From positions 124,001 through 188,000 of the forward strand of contig NZ_JNYD01000002.1 in assembly GCF_000717175.1 (NCBI RefSeq): DNA of 64,000 nt. The letters run 5' to 3'. Below are positions 52,122 through 62,271 of this stretch, piece after piece; the stretch's first letter is position 1, and each line of letters opens with the position of its first letter. A program made the translations under genes and the position numbers. The notes under the pieces were generated by a model. That model ran no database searches. It was given only the letters and a program-made list of their open reading frames with translations, and was not told the DNA's origin. Source of the stretch: Pseudonocardia autotrophica (GTDB lineage: Bacteria > Actinomycetota > Actinomycetes > Mycobacteriales > Pseudonocardiaceae).

Positions 52122-52798
52122 CCGCCCCGCCGTTGCGGCGGACCCGGGCCCGTGACGTCATGTCCACCCGGGTGGTGTCCGTCTCGCCGGAGACCGAGTT
52201 CGACGAGGTCGCCCGGGTACTGGCCCGGAACGCCGTCCGAGCCGTGCCGGTCGTGGAGGGCACCCGCCTGCTCGGGGTGGTCTCGGAGGCCGACCTGCTC
52301 AGGATCGCGGAGTTCGGTGATCCGCCGGGACGAGATCCCGTCCGTCGGTGGCGGGAACCACGGCGTCCGACAACGGCGCGGACGCTCATGAGTACCGCGG
52401 TGGTGACCGTGCGTCCGGAGGCGTCCGTCGCGGAGGCTGCACGCCGGATGCGGCAGGGCGGAGTGAGCTGGCTGGCGGTGACCGAGTTCCGAGGGGCCGC
52501 CGAACACGTCGTCGGTGTGCTCGGCCGCACCGACATCCTGAGCGTGTTCCTGCGCGACGACGCGGAGCTGCGGGCGGAGGTCATCGAGGGCGTGGTCCGA
52601 CCGATCCTCGGTGATGCCGCCGACGCGGTGTCCGTCGACGTCGATCGCGGCGTCGTCACGCTGTGCGGCACCGTGTCCCGCCGCGGGCAGGCCTCGCGGA
52701 TCGGGGCGCTGGTGGGGCGGCTGGAGGGGGTCGTCGCAGTGCACGACCAGCTGGTCTCCGAGGAGTGGATCGAACCGATCGCGGGCCCGCTGTACTGA
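52118..52798 (+). CDS. CBS-CBS-BON domain protein
   Basis: 226 residues. Two CBS domains (about 8-70 and 90-150: VRAVPVVEGTRLLGVVSEADLLRI, VSWLAVTEFRGAAEHVVGVLGRTDILSVF in part) are followed by a BON domain (about 155-220; VSVDVDRGVVTLCGTVSRRGQASRIGALVGRLEGVVAVHDQL in parts). CBS senses adenylates and BON may bind phospholipid, so the protein could report energy state at the membrane. GTG 52118 start by overlap with the USP stop. A GC-rich hairpin follows. Confidence 0.88.
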   Translation: MTAPPLRRTRARDVMSTRVVSVSPETEFDEVARVLARNAVRAVPVVEGTRLLGVVSEADLLRIAEFGDPPGRDPVRRWREPRRPTTARTLMSTAVVTVRPEASVAEAARRMRQGGVSWLAVTEFRGAAEHVVGVLGRTDILSVFLRDDAELRAEVIEGVVRPILGDAADAVSVDVDRGVVTLCGTVSRRGQASRIGALVGRLEGVVAVHDQLVSEEWIEPIAGPLY

Positions 52799-52814
52799 GC
52801 GGACCCTGCCGGAC

Positions 52815-52829
52815 GGGCGGGCTCCGCCC
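52815..52829 (+). terminator. Short GC hairpin after CBS-BON gene
   Basis: GGGCGG-GCT-CCGCCC forms a 6-bp stem 17 bases after the stop. No T-run follows, so termination strength is doubtful. Confidence 0.35.
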
Positions 52830-52873
52830 CGGCCGAGGGCCCGCGCGGAGCGGGTCCTCCGGCGGCGGAGACG

Positions 52874-52887
52874 GGGCCCGCCGTCCC
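52874..52887. promoter_or_regulatory. DosR-like box upstream of the DUF4389 operon
   Basis: GGGCCCGCCGTCCC has a perfect right half (GTCCC) and a one-base change in the left half. It ends 36 bases before the membrane-protein gene. Confidence 0.4.
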
Positions 52888-52923
52888 TGCCGCTACGACC
52901 GCACGCGGCGGAGGCTGGCGACC

Positions 52924-54480
52924 ATGGCGAACACCGCGTACCCGGTCCGGGTCACCGGGCAGCTCGAGGGCGAGCCGTCGCGCTGGCTCTGGCTGGTCAA
53001 GTGGCTCCTGCTCGTCCCGCACCTGATCGTGCTGGCCGTCCTGGGACTCGCGTTCTGGGTCCTGACCGTGGTCGCGTTCGTCGCGATCCTCGTCTCGGGC
53101 GGCTATCCCCGCGCCATCTTCGGGTTCAACCTCGGCGTGCTGCGGTGGGGGTGGCGGGTCGCCTACTACGGCTACGCCGCGAACGGCACGGACCGCTACC
53201 CGCCGTTCACACTCGCCGACCGCCCGGACTACCCGGCCCGCCTCGAGATCGACCACCCGGAGCGGCTGTCCCGCGGGCTCGTGCTGGTGAAATGGTGGCT
53301 ACTGGCGCTCCCGCACTACCTCGTGCTGGTCTTCCTGATCGGGGCCGGCGGCACCGTCGTGTGGCGCATCGGCACCACCGGGGCCATCGGCTTCGACGGT
53401 GGCCTGGTGACCGTGCTGGTCCTGTTCGCCGTCGTGGCGCTGCTGTTCACCGGCCGCTACCCCCGCGGGTTGTTCGACCTCGCGCTCGGGTTCGACCGGT
53501 GGGTGCTGCGCGTGGTCGCCTACGCGGCGCTGATGACCGACGCGTACCCGCCGTTCCGGCTCGACCAGGGCGGCGCGGAACCGCTGCCGCTCCCGCCGCC
53601 CGTGCCGCCGGCCGGGCCCGGGGAGGCCGCCGCCGTTCCGCCCGCGCCGGAACCGCCCACCGTCACGCCGGGCGCCTCGCCGACCGTCTTCCGCTCCGGC
53701 GGTGCCGCGGTCCTGGACCGCCCCGTCGGCGCCGAGGCACCTCCGTCCCCGCCGGTGGCGCCGACACGAAGCACCTCCGTCCCGCCGCCCTCGGCCGGCC
53801 GGTCCGTGCTGCTCGTCGTGGGCGCCATCGTGACGGCGATCGCCCTCGGCCTGACCTTCACCGGGTTCACCGGCCTGGTCACCGACCGGGTCGGTCGGGA
53901 CGCAGCCGGCTTCGTCGCCTCCGGTGTCGGCACCGCCTCCACCGGCGGAGCAGCCCTGCGCACCGAGCCCGTGCTGATCGACACCGGCACGGACACCGAC
54001 GCCGTCGCGCGCGTGGTGGGGGAGGTCAGCCTGCGGGCCACCTCCTCCCGCGGCGGCGACGTGTTCGTCGGGATCGGCCCGACCGCGGACGTCGCCCGCT
54101 ACCTCGACGGTGTCGCGCAGGGCGTGTGGCGTGGCGAGCTGACGGCAGGGACGCCGCGGATCGCCACCCGGGTCGACGAGCTGGTCGGAGTCGCGCCCGC
54201 GACCCCGCCGGCGGCCCAGACCTTCTGGGCGGCCTCGGCCTCCGGCCCGGGCACGCAGACGGCCCTGTGGACGCCCGGGGCGGGCAGCTGGACCGCAGTG
54301 GTGATGAACGCCGACGGCACCGCCCCCGTCGCGGCTGATGTCCAGGTCGGTGCCCAGGTGCCGGTGCTCGGCGCCACCTCTGCGGTGGCCCTCTGGACCG
54401 GCCTCGGGCTGTTGGTGATCGGGATCGTCGTCATCGTCGCCGGCGCGCGGACGCGCCGGGAACAGGAGGCAGTTCGATGA
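52924..54480 (+). CDS. DUF4389-family membrane protein
   Basis: 518 residues. Two repeated DUF4389 units (about 5-100 and 105-205) each have a hydrophobic hairpin and a YP-AIF/YPRGLF motif with RYPPF/AYPPF close behind: WLVKWLLLVPHLIVLAVLG, SGGYPRAIFGFNLGVLRW, and VKWWLLALPHYLVLVFLI, TGRYPRGLFDLALGF. A proline-rich linker (about 215-295), another helix, an extracytoplasmic domain and a final helix (ALWTGLGLLVIGIVVIVAG) follow. Probable cell-envelope stress protein. Function unknown. The stop overlaps the SHOCT gene. Confidence 0.8.
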   Translation: MANTAYPVRVTGQLEGEPSRWLWLVKWLLLVPHLIVLAVLGLAFWVLTVVAFVAILVSGGYPRAIFGFNLGVLRWGWRVAYYGYAANGTDRYPPFTLADRPDYPARLEIDHPERLSRGLVLVKWWLLALPHYLVLVFLIGAGGTVVWRIGTTGAIGFDGGLVTVLVLFAVVALLFTGRYPRGLFDLALGFDRWVLRVVAYAALMTDAYPPFRLDQGGAEPLPLPPPVPPAGPGEAAAVPPAPEPPTVTPGASPTVFRSGGAAVLDRPVGAEAPPSPPVAPTRSTSVPPPSAGRSVLLVVGAIVTAIALGLTFTGFTGLVTDRVGRDAAGFVASGVGTASTGGAALRTEPVLIDTGTDTDAVARVVGEVSLRATSSRGGDVFVGIGPTADVARYLDGVAQGVWRGELTAGTPRIATRVDELVGVAPATPPAAQTFWAASASGPGTQTALWTPGAGSWTAVVMNADGTAPVAADVQVGAQVPVLGATSAVALWTGLGLLVIGIVVIVAGARTRREQEAVR

Positions 54481-54737
54481 TGTGGGGAGCGTGGGGGATG
54501 ACCGGAGCCGTCTGGTTGGTCGGGCTGCTCCTCGTGCTGCTGGCCGCAGCGGCGGGTGCCGCCGCGGGCACCGTGGCCGTGGCCCGGCGAGGGTTGCCCG
54601 CAATCGGCGACGACGCCCGCGACCCGGGCCGGGCGCGTCGGATCCTCGACGAACGGCTGGCGGCGGGGGAGATCGACCTCGACGAGCACGAGCGGCTGCG
54701 GGCCGCGCTCGCCCCCCTGGAGCGGAGCGACCGGTGA
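54477..54737 (+). CDS. Small membrane protein with SHOCT domain
   Basis: 86 residues: one transmembrane helix (about 9-33, AVWLVGLLLVLLAAAAGAAAG) followed by the short C-terminal SHOCT domain (ARRILDERLAAGEIDLDEHERLRAAL). SHOCT segments promote oligomerisation. It overlaps both neighbours (ATGA and GTGA), so it belongs to the envelope operon. Confidence 0.82.
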   Translation: MMWGAWGMTGAVWLVGLLLVLLAAAAGAAAGTVAVARRGLPAIGDDARDPGRARRILDERLAAGEIDLDEHERLRAALAPLERSDR

Positions 54738-55291
54738 CCACGCGACCCGGGACGCGGCCGGCTGCCGGGGACATCTGCGTGGCCGTCGTCCGGTCGGCGC
54801 TGGGAACCACCCGGCTGTTCGTCAGCGGTGCCTTCGCGCGACCGGCGGGCCTGATCGGGCGCCGGCTGCGGAGCGACGACGGTTCGCGGTCGACGGTGTT
54901 CCGGGAGACGGCCCTCAGGGGCCGGCCGCCGTCCGACCCGGTCGTGCTCGTGGTCCGGTTCCGGCTGCGGTGGGTCGGCCGGTCGCGGTGGGCGCACGCC
55001 GTGTTCCGCGCGACCTGTGGGCTCAGCACCCCACTGTTCGCAGGCTTCCCGGGCTTCGTGACCAAGCTCTGGCTCGCCGATCCGTGGACCGGGGTCTACC
55101 GCGGCGTCTACGAGTGGGACGGGGCCGAGCGTGCCGAGTGGTACGCGGCGCGGCTCACGCGGGTGCTGGCCCTCGTGTCCGTGCGGGGCTCGATCAGTCA
55201 TGTGGTGGTGGAGGGGCTGGACCGCGGCCGGTTCGTCGACGGGGGCCTGCCCCTTCCCGGCGGAACGCCTTCCGAGCGGAGGGCGTCATGA
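54734..55291 (+). CDS. Conserved protein, paralogue of the gene at 39047
   Basis: 185 residues, no recognised family. It repeats the signatures of the 39047 product: TVFRET, DPVVLVVRFRLR, AHAVFRATCGLSTPLFAGFPGFVTKLWLAD (in parts), GVYRGVYEWDGAERAEWYA and VLALVSVRGSI. The central GFPGF-TKLWL stretch is the best-conserved. The paralogues occur in two different operons of the same stress island, so the family may be dormancy-related. GTG 54734 by overlap. Confidence 0.65.
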   Translation: MTTRPGTRPAAGDICVAVVRSALGTTRLFVSGAFARPAGLIGRRLRSDDGSRSTVFRETALRGRPPSDPVVLVVRFRLRWVGRSRWAHAVFRATCGLSTPLFAGFPGFVTKLWLADPWTGVYRGVYEWDGAERAEWYAARLTRVLALVSVRGSISHVVVEGLDRGRFVDGGLPLPGGTPSERRAS

Positions 55292-55298
55292 GGAACCC

Positions 55299-55323
55299 GG
55301 GACCGACGACCTGCGCGGGTCCC
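55299..55323. promoter_or_regulatory. Inverted GGGACC/GGTCCC repeat upstream of CheB gene
   Basis: GGGACC (55299-55304) and GGTCCC (55318-55323) face each other across 13 bases. The left arm continues as GGGACCGACGACCT, a DosR-like box similar to the one facing narG. It is 18-42 bases before the CheB start. Confidence 0.4.
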
Positions 55324-55340
55324 AGGCGAGGTGACCGACG

Positions 55341-56018
55341 TTGACCGTGACCGCCGGATCGGGAACCTTCCCGCTGACGGGGCGGCCGCCCCGGATCGTC
55401 GTGCTGGCCTGCTCGGCGGGTGGGCTCGATGCCCTGGCCCGGGTCCTGAGGCCGCTGCCCGCGGATCTGCCCGCCGCCTTCGTGGTGGTGCAGCACCAAC
55501 GTCCGGGCCAGGGCGGTCTGCTCGCTCCGATCCTCGCGAAACGGTGCTGCATGCCGGTTCACGAGGTGCGGCACGGCGAGCTGCTCCGCGAGGGCCGTGT
55601 GTACGTGGTCCCGCCCGGGCGGCACGCGCTGGCGACAACCGCCGGGACGCTCGCCCTCATCTCCACCGACGGGCCCCCGCCCTACCGGCCCTCCGCGGAC
55701 CTGCTGCTGTCCTCGTTGGCCGTCACCGCCGGGCCGCGGACCATCGCCGTGATCCTCTCCGGTGGTGGGTCGGACGGCGCCACGGGAGCGGTGGCCGTGC
55801 ACGATTTCGGCGGGACCGTCCTCGCGGCCGACGAGGCCTCGTCAGCCCACTTCGCCATGCCCGCCGCGGCGATCGCGCGGGACGACGCCGTCGACCGGGT
55901 CCTCCCCGTCGACGACATCGCCGCCGCACTCGTCGCCTTGCTCGGGCGGGCGGAGCTCGGGCGGGCGGAGACGCCCACCACCGCCGCGCCGGGCCCCGTC
56001 GGCCGGGCCGGCATCTGA
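55341..56018 (+). CDS. Stand-alone CheB-type methylesterase domain protein
   Basis: 225 residues of the CheB catalytic domain only. The triad is Ser25 (LACSAGG), His52 (VVQHQRPG) and Asp145 (GGGSDGATG). No receiver domain and no chemotaxis genes are nearby. CheB domains hydrolyse glutamyl methyl esters on chemoreceptors, so here it may serve another esterase or sensory role. The start is uncertain: TTG 55341 has GAGGTG seven bases upstream; GTG 55347 is the alternative. The last ~25 residues are a Gly/Ala-rich tail. Confidence 0.82.
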   Translation: MTVTAGSGTFPLTGRPPRIVVLACSAGGLDALARVLRPLPADLPAAFVVVQHQRPGQGGLLAPILAKRCCMPVHEVRHGELLREGRVYVVPPGRHALATTAGTLALISTDGPPPYRPSADLLLSSLAVTAGPRTIAVILSGGGSDGATGAVAVHDFGGTVLAADEASSAHFAMPAAAIARDDAVDRVLPVDDIAAALVALLGRAELGRAETPTTAAPGPVGRAGI

Positions 56019-56126
56019 GGGCCGCCGACGAGGCCGACAGGTCGGGCCCGTGGGCAGGACGGCACTCCTACCCCAGCCGCGTCCGAGCAGTATCCACAAC
56101 GGATCCGAGCGAACCAGGAGGACACC

Positions 56127-56393
56127 GTGCACGAGGCGAAACGGTGGACCGTGTCGATCGACATCGACGAGTACGAGGGCAGAACGCGTGCGGTGGCGCA
56201 CCTGCACACCCGCGACAGCGACCGCGTGGTGGGCGTCGGTCTGGCCCGGTTGAACCCGGCCGACCGGGACGTGCCCGAGATCGGTGACGAGCTCGCGGCT
56301 GCCCGGGCACTGTCGGAACTCACCCACCGGCTGCTCGACATCGCCGCGGGCGACCTGGAGCGGGCCAATGCGCCGGTGCGGCCCGGTGGTTGA
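56127..56393 (+). CDS. DUF1876 protein (Rv1738/Rv2632c-like)
   Basis: 88 residues. [59 protein letters not shown] (in parts) is the DUF1876 signature. In M. tuberculosis the member Rv1738 is strongly DosR-induced and resembles ribosome-hibernation factors, so this is a good dormancy marker. GTG 56127 follows AGGAGGACACC. Its stop is seven bases from the convergent E2 stop. Confidence 0.88.
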   Translation: MHEAKRWTVSIDIDEYEGRTRAVAHLHTRDSDRVVGVGLARLNPADRDVPEIGDELAAARALSELTHRLLDIAAGDLERANAPVRPGG

Positions 56394-56398
56394 CACTG

Positions 56399-57952
56399 TC
56401 ACGCGGGCGGGGTGCCGAGGCGGTTGGCCCCCTGAGGGTCCACGACATCGGCGCTGACGTCGGGAACGAGGCTCTCGGGCCGTCCCAGGAGCCGGGCGAT
56501 CTCGCGCAGGAGCCGTCCGCCGGTGGCGCCGTCGCTGGCCCGGTGGTCCGCGGCGAGCGTGAGGTCCACGACCGGGCGGGGGACCACGGCGTCGTCGACG
56601 ACCCAGGGGCGGGTCCGCACGGTGCCGAGGCCGATCAGTGCGACCTGGGGCGGGTGGATGACGCCGATGACGCTGTCGACGCCGAGGTCACCGAGGTTCG
56701 TCACGGTCGCGGTGGCGCCGCCGACCTCCGACGAGCGCAGGTGCCCGCTGCGGGCACGGGTCCCCGCCCCGGCGAGGGTGTGCATGAGCGCGTCGAGGCC
56801 GAGGGTGTCGGCGTCGCGCAGCACGGGCACCGCCAATCCACCACCTCGCAGTGAGACGGCGACGCCGAGGTGGACGCGGTCGGAGGGGCGGAAGGCGTCG
56901 TCGACCCACTGTCCGTTGAGCTCCGGGATCGCGCGCAGACCCAGGGCGACCGCGCGTAGGAGCAGCGCAGCCGGCAGTACGCGGTCCTGTACGGGGATGC
57001 TCCGGTTGTGGGCACGTAGGCGCGCCAGCGCCGCTGCCAGGTCCACCTGGGTGCTCAGGTAGTAGTGCGGGATCTCTCGCTTCGAGCGAGCCATCAGCGC
57101 GGCCGTCACACGACGCGGGTCCGCAACGGGGCGCGGGGCCGGCGCGCTCCCGGCAGGTTCCGGCAGGTCTCGGGCCCGGACGAGCCCACGGGGGCCCGAG
57201 CCGCGGACCGACGCGAGGTCCAGCCCGCGCTCGACGGCCAGCCGGCGCGCGTACGGACTCACCCGCGGCCGGTGCGGTGTCCGCTCGACCGGGTGCAGGG
57301 CGCGCTCCAGGTCGGCTCGTGTGATCCTTCCTCCCGGCCCCGTGCCGGGCACGGCGCGCAGGTCGATCCCCGCCTCGGCCGCGTGGAGCCGGACCAGGGG
57401 TGACCCGACCCGTGGCCCGGGCGCCGGTCCGGGTTCCGGTGTCGGCCCGGGTTCCGGCGGTGGCCCGGGTTCGGGCGGCGGCACGGGTGGCCCGGGCTCG
57501 GGTGGCGGCCCGGGTTCGGGCGGGGGCACCGGTTCCGGCGGTGGGGACGGCGGTCCCGGCGGTGAGGGTGGGGGTGTCGGTGGTGATGGCACGGGCGGTG
57601 TCGGGCCGGGCTCGGGTGGTGGGATCGGTGGTACCGGGGGCGGCTCGGGACCGGGCGGCCCGGGCGGTCGGGGTTGTGGCGGCGGCGGGGGGCCCGGACG
57701 AGGCGCCCGCGCAACCCCCACGGACCCGATCACGGCCAGCGGGGTGCCCACCGGGACCTTCCGTCCCACGTCGACGAGCAGCTGCTGCACCACCCCGGAG
57801 TCGAAGCACTCGACGTCGATGACCGCCTTGTCGGTGTCGACCACGGCGATCACGTCGCCGCGGTGGACCTCGTCGCCAGGTGAGACGAGCCATTCCAGGA
57901 CGGTGCCCTCGGTCATGTCGGCACCGAGCGCCGGCATCGTGAACGCGGCCAT
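56399..57952 (-). CDS. Dihydrolipoamide acyltransferase (E2) of a 2-oxoacid dehydrogenase complex
   Basis: 517 residues. One lipoyl domain (1-77, lipoylated Lys42 in DTDKAVIDVE) is followed by a ~100-residue Pro-rich linker (83-181), then two consecutive peripheral-subunit-binding-like domains (about 185-222: LVRLHAAEAGIDLRAVPGTG; about 230-265: SPYARRLAVERGLDLASVRGSG), and the catalytic domain (about 275-517) with HRASDGA. Two PSBDs and this linker are unusual. It joins E1 and E3 to make acyl-CoA. The E3 gene is not in the window. ATG 57952 follows the E1 beta stop. Confidence 0.88.
   Translation of the reverse strand: MAAFTMPALGADMTEGTVLEWLVSPGDEVHRGDVIAVVDTDKAVIDVECFDSGVVQQLLVDVGRKVPVGTPLAVIGSVGVARAPRPGPPPPPQPRPPGPPGPEPPPVPPIPPPEPGPTPPVPSPPTPPPSPPGPPSPPPEPVPPPEPGPPPEPGPPVPPPEPGPPPEPGPTPEPGPAPGPRVGSPLVRLHAAEAGIDLRAVPGTGPGGRITRADLERALHPVERTPHRPRVSPYARRLAVERGLDLASVRGSGPRGLVRARDLPEPAGSAPAPRPVADPRRVTAALMARSKREIPHYYLSTQVDLAAALARLRAHNRSIPVQDRVLPAALLLRAVALGLRAIPELNGQWVDDAFRPSDRVHLGVAVSLRGGGLAVPVLRDADTLGLDALMHTLAGAGTRARSGHLRSSEVGGATATVTNLGDLGVDSVIGVIHPPQVALIGLGTVRTRPWVVDDAVVPRPVVDLTLAADHRASDGATGGRLLREIARLLGRPESLVPDVSADVVDPQGANRLGTPPA
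57410..57706 (-). repeat. Low-complexity Pro-rich linker-coding repeat
   Basis: About 99 codons inside the E2 gene encode short imperfect repeats of PEPGP, PPP and PPEPGPP. On the plus strand this appears as GGGTTCGGGCGG-like tandem units. Such units can expand or contract by slippage. Confidence 0.8.
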
Positions 57953-57953
57953 G

Positions 57954-58946
57954 TCAGGCGACCGCCCGCCGGGCCGCCTCGACGATGCGCCCCACCGAGG
58001 GCAGCGCCGCCTCCTCCAGCTGACGGGCGTAGGGGACCGGCACCTCGACTGCGCCGATCCGCTCGACCGGGGCGTCGAGCTCGTCGAGCGCCTCCTCCGC
58101 CACCCGCGCGACGATCTCGGCCCCGGGTCCGCCGGTGCGCCACGCGTTGTCCACCACCAGGAGCCGGTGGGTGCGGGCGACCGACTCGAGCACCGTCGCC
58201 GTGTCGAGCGGGCGGAGCGTGCGCAGGTCCACGACCTCGGCGGAAAGGTCGCCGGTCGCCAGCTCGGCGGCCGCGTCGAGGGCCGGGGCGAGCGTGCCGC
58301 CGTAGGCCACGACCGTGACGTCGGAGCCGGCCCGGCGGACCGCCGCCCGGTCGAGGTCGACCGGGCCGGGGTCCGCGGCGAGCTCACCGCGGACGCCGTA
58401 CGAACCGATCTGTTCGAAGACGAGCACCGGGTCCGGGTCGGCGAGCGCGGTGGCGAGCATGCCGCGGGCGTCCTCCAGGGTCGCGGGAGCGACCACTCGC
58501 AGGCCGGGGACGTGCGCGAACCACCCCTCCAGGGTGTGCGAGTGCTGGGCGGCGAGCTGCCGTCCGGGGCCGGTGGGGATGCGCACGACGAGCGGCACGC
58601 TCAGCTGCCCGCCGGACATGTGTCGCAAGGTCGCGGCGTTGTTGACGATCTGGTCGAGCGCGAGCATGGCGAAGTTGACCGTCATGATCTCGACGATCGG
58701 CAGGGCGCCCCCGAGGGCGGCGCCGATGCCGGCACCGACGAACGCCGACTCGGACAGCGGCGTGTCCCGCACCCGCTCCTCGCCGAACTCCTCGAGCAGG
58801 CCCTGGCTCACGGCGAAGCAACCGCCGTAGCGGCCGACGTCCTCGCCCATGAGGAAGACCCGGTCGTCGCCGGCCAGCGCCTCGCGCAGGCCCTCGCGGA
58901 AGGCCTCGCGGAAGGTGAGGGTGCGGGGTTCGGCCGTCACGGTCAC
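57954..58946 (-). CDS. 2-oxoacid dehydrogenase E1 beta subunit
   Basis: 330 residues. [31 protein letters not shown] is the thiamine-diphosphate-facing N-terminus, followed by [24 protein letters not shown] and [29 protein letters not shown] (in parts), standard for PDH/acetoin dehydrogenase beta chains. The C-terminal domain closes with [18 protein letters not shown]. It pairs with the E1 alpha chain encoded just upstream (GTGA overlap) to decarboxylate pyruvate, acetoin or a branched 2-oxoacid. Substrate class is unresolved. Confidence 0.92.
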   Translation of the reverse strand: MTVTAEPRTLTFREAFREGLREALAGDDRVFLMGEDVGRYGGCFAVSQGLLEEFGEERVRDTPLSESAFVGAGIGAALGGALPIVEIMTVNFAMLALDQIVNNAATLRHMSGGQLSVPLVVRIPTGPGRQLAAQHSHTLEGWFAHVPGLRVVAPATLEDARGMLATALADPDPVLVFEQIGSYGVRGELAADPGPVDLDRAAVRRAGSDVTVVAYGGTLAPALDAAAELATGDLSAEVVDLRTLRPLDTATVLESVARTHRLLVVDNAWRTGGPGAEIVARVAEEALDELDAPVERIGAVEVPVPYARQLEEAALPSVGRIVEAARRAVA

Positions 58947-59916
58947 CGGGCGACCTCCGGGTCCATCGTGGTGGTCACGAAGCGGGTGAGGTCCTCGACG
59001 GGTTCGACGGGGGCCGCCTCGGCCGCGCGCTCGGCCTCGTCGATCTCGCGTCCGACGGCCTCCTCGAGCTCCTTGCGGCCCGCGTCGTCCAGCAGTCCGT
59101 CGGCGGTGAGGTCGGCGGCCAGCAGCTCGACGGGGTCTCGCAGGCGCCAGGCCTCGACCTCGGCGCGGTCGCGGTAACGGTCCGCGTCGTACATCGAGTG
59201 CGCCCGGAAGCGGTAGGTGCGCAGCTCCAAGAAGCAGGGCCCGCCACCCGCGCGGGCGGTGTCGACCGCGAGCGCGGTGGCCTCCCGCACCGCGACGGCG
59301 TCCATCCCGTCGACCGCCCACGACCGGACCCCGTAGGACCCCGCGCGCAGCGCGAGATCGGTCTCGGCGTGGCTGCGGGCGAGCGCGGTGCCCATCGCGT
59401 ACCGGTTGTTCTCACAGCAGAACACCACCGGCAGGTGCCACAGCGCGGCGAGGTTGAGCGACTCGTGGAACTCGCCCTCGGCCACCGCGCCGTCGCCGAA
59501 CAGGCAGGCGGTGACGCGGGGCCGCGCACGCAGCCGGTCCGCGAGGGCCAGACCGACGGCCACGGGGATGCCACCGGCGACGATCGCGTTGCCGCCGTAG
59601 AAGCGCCGGCTCGCGTCGAACAGGTGCATCGAGCCGCCCCGTCCGCGGCTGCAGCCGGTCACCCGGCCGAACATCTCGGCGAGCAGCGACTCCATCGGCA
59701 CGCCTCGCGCCAGCGCATGCCCGTGCTCGCGGTAGGTGGAGACGACGGCGTCCTCGGCGCTCAACGCCGCCAGCACACCGGCCGCGACCGCTTCCTCGCC
59801 GACGCACAGATGCAGGAAGCCGCGGATCGCACCCGCGCTGTAGAGCTCGACGCACCGCTCCTCGAAGCGCCGGATCCGCAGCATCGTCGTGAACAGATCG
59901 CGCGCGCCGGTGCCGC

Positions 59917-59920
<4 letters not shown>
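58943..59920 (-). CDS. 2-oxoacid dehydrogenase E1 alpha subunit
   Basis: 325 residues with the E1 alpha thiamine-binding motif [31 protein letters not shown] (parts), [17 protein letters not shown], and the phosphorylation-loop equivalent [51 protein letters not shown] (parts) is typical of PDH/acetoin-type alpha chains. ATG 59920 overlaps the stop of the acyl-CoA synthetase gene, so the four genes are one operon, transcribed 61707 to 56399. Confidence 0.92.
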
Positions 59921-61707
<1,787 letters not shown>

Positions 61708-61763
61708 GGCACGAGGGTGGCGGAGGCGGCGCCGACACGGCAGGGGCCCGGGGCCTCGCGCCG

Positions 61764-61800
61764 GGGGACCTCCGTCCCCGACCTTCGGGACGTGACGAGG
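61764..61800. promoter_or_regulatory. Two DosR-like boxes upstream of the acyl-CoA synthetase/PDH operon
   Basis: GGGGACCTCCGTCCCC (61764-61779) is a perfect palindrome and the best DosR-like match in the window (GGGAC-CTCC-GTCCC). A second half-site, TTCGGGACGTGACG (61784-61797), follows 22 bases later in phase with two helical turns. Both lie 57-90 bases from the synthetase start. Confidence 0.6.
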
Positions 61801-61854
61801 TCGAGGGCTTACGACCCGAGTCCGCGGGCTCGCCACCGCTCTAGCGTCCCGGCC

Positions 61855-62271
61855 ATGACGCGCAGCACACCCGCTGGCGAGCAGGGTCGACAGCGGAAGC
61901 CCACTGCCGGGGGAGCGGCAGCGGGAGCGGTGCTCCGGGCGGCCGCGACGGAGCTGCGGGCGTCGTGCAGGGCCGCGGCCCGTGGCCCGTGGCGATGGGC
62001 CGGCCCCGACCCCGAGGTCGTCGGGGAGGAAGGGCACGGGCATCCGCTGAGCGCGAAGGACCTGGCGCCCCCCTCGTCCCGCGTCGTCGTGGGGCCCACG
62101 GCGGCCGGGCCGACGCGGGTCGGCCACGTGAGGGATCCGCGTATCGCCGAAGCGTTGGCCGACCTCCTCACCGCCCTCGCGGACCAGGCGGAGCGACCGG
62201 GCACCGACGCCGCCGCGGAGCCCTACCGGTCGGCGCTCGCGGTGGCCGCCGCACTACGGGCCGAGCGGTAG
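61855..62271 (+). CDS. Hypothetical protein, 138 residues
   Basis: No recognised family. The N-terminus is rich in Ala and Gly, and the last ~45 residues ([20 protein letters not shown]) look helical and globular. No clear ribosome-binding site is seen before ATG 61855, so it may be a false frame. It is divergent from the synthetase operon, shares the DosR-like gap, and overlaps the rhodanese gene end by 49 bases. Confidence 0.4.
   Translation: MTRSTPAGEQGRQRKPTAGGAAAGAVLRAAATELRASCRAAARGPWRWAGPDPEVVGEEGHGHPLSAKDLAPPSSRVVVGPTAAGPTRVGHVRDPRIAEALADLLTALADQAERPGTDAAAEPYRSALAVAAALRAER

Noticed and set aside
57410..57710. Tandem GGGTTCGGGCGG-like units as a CRISPR array or intergenic repeat
   Set aside because: They are in-frame codons for the Pro-rich linker of the E2 protein; no unique spacers.
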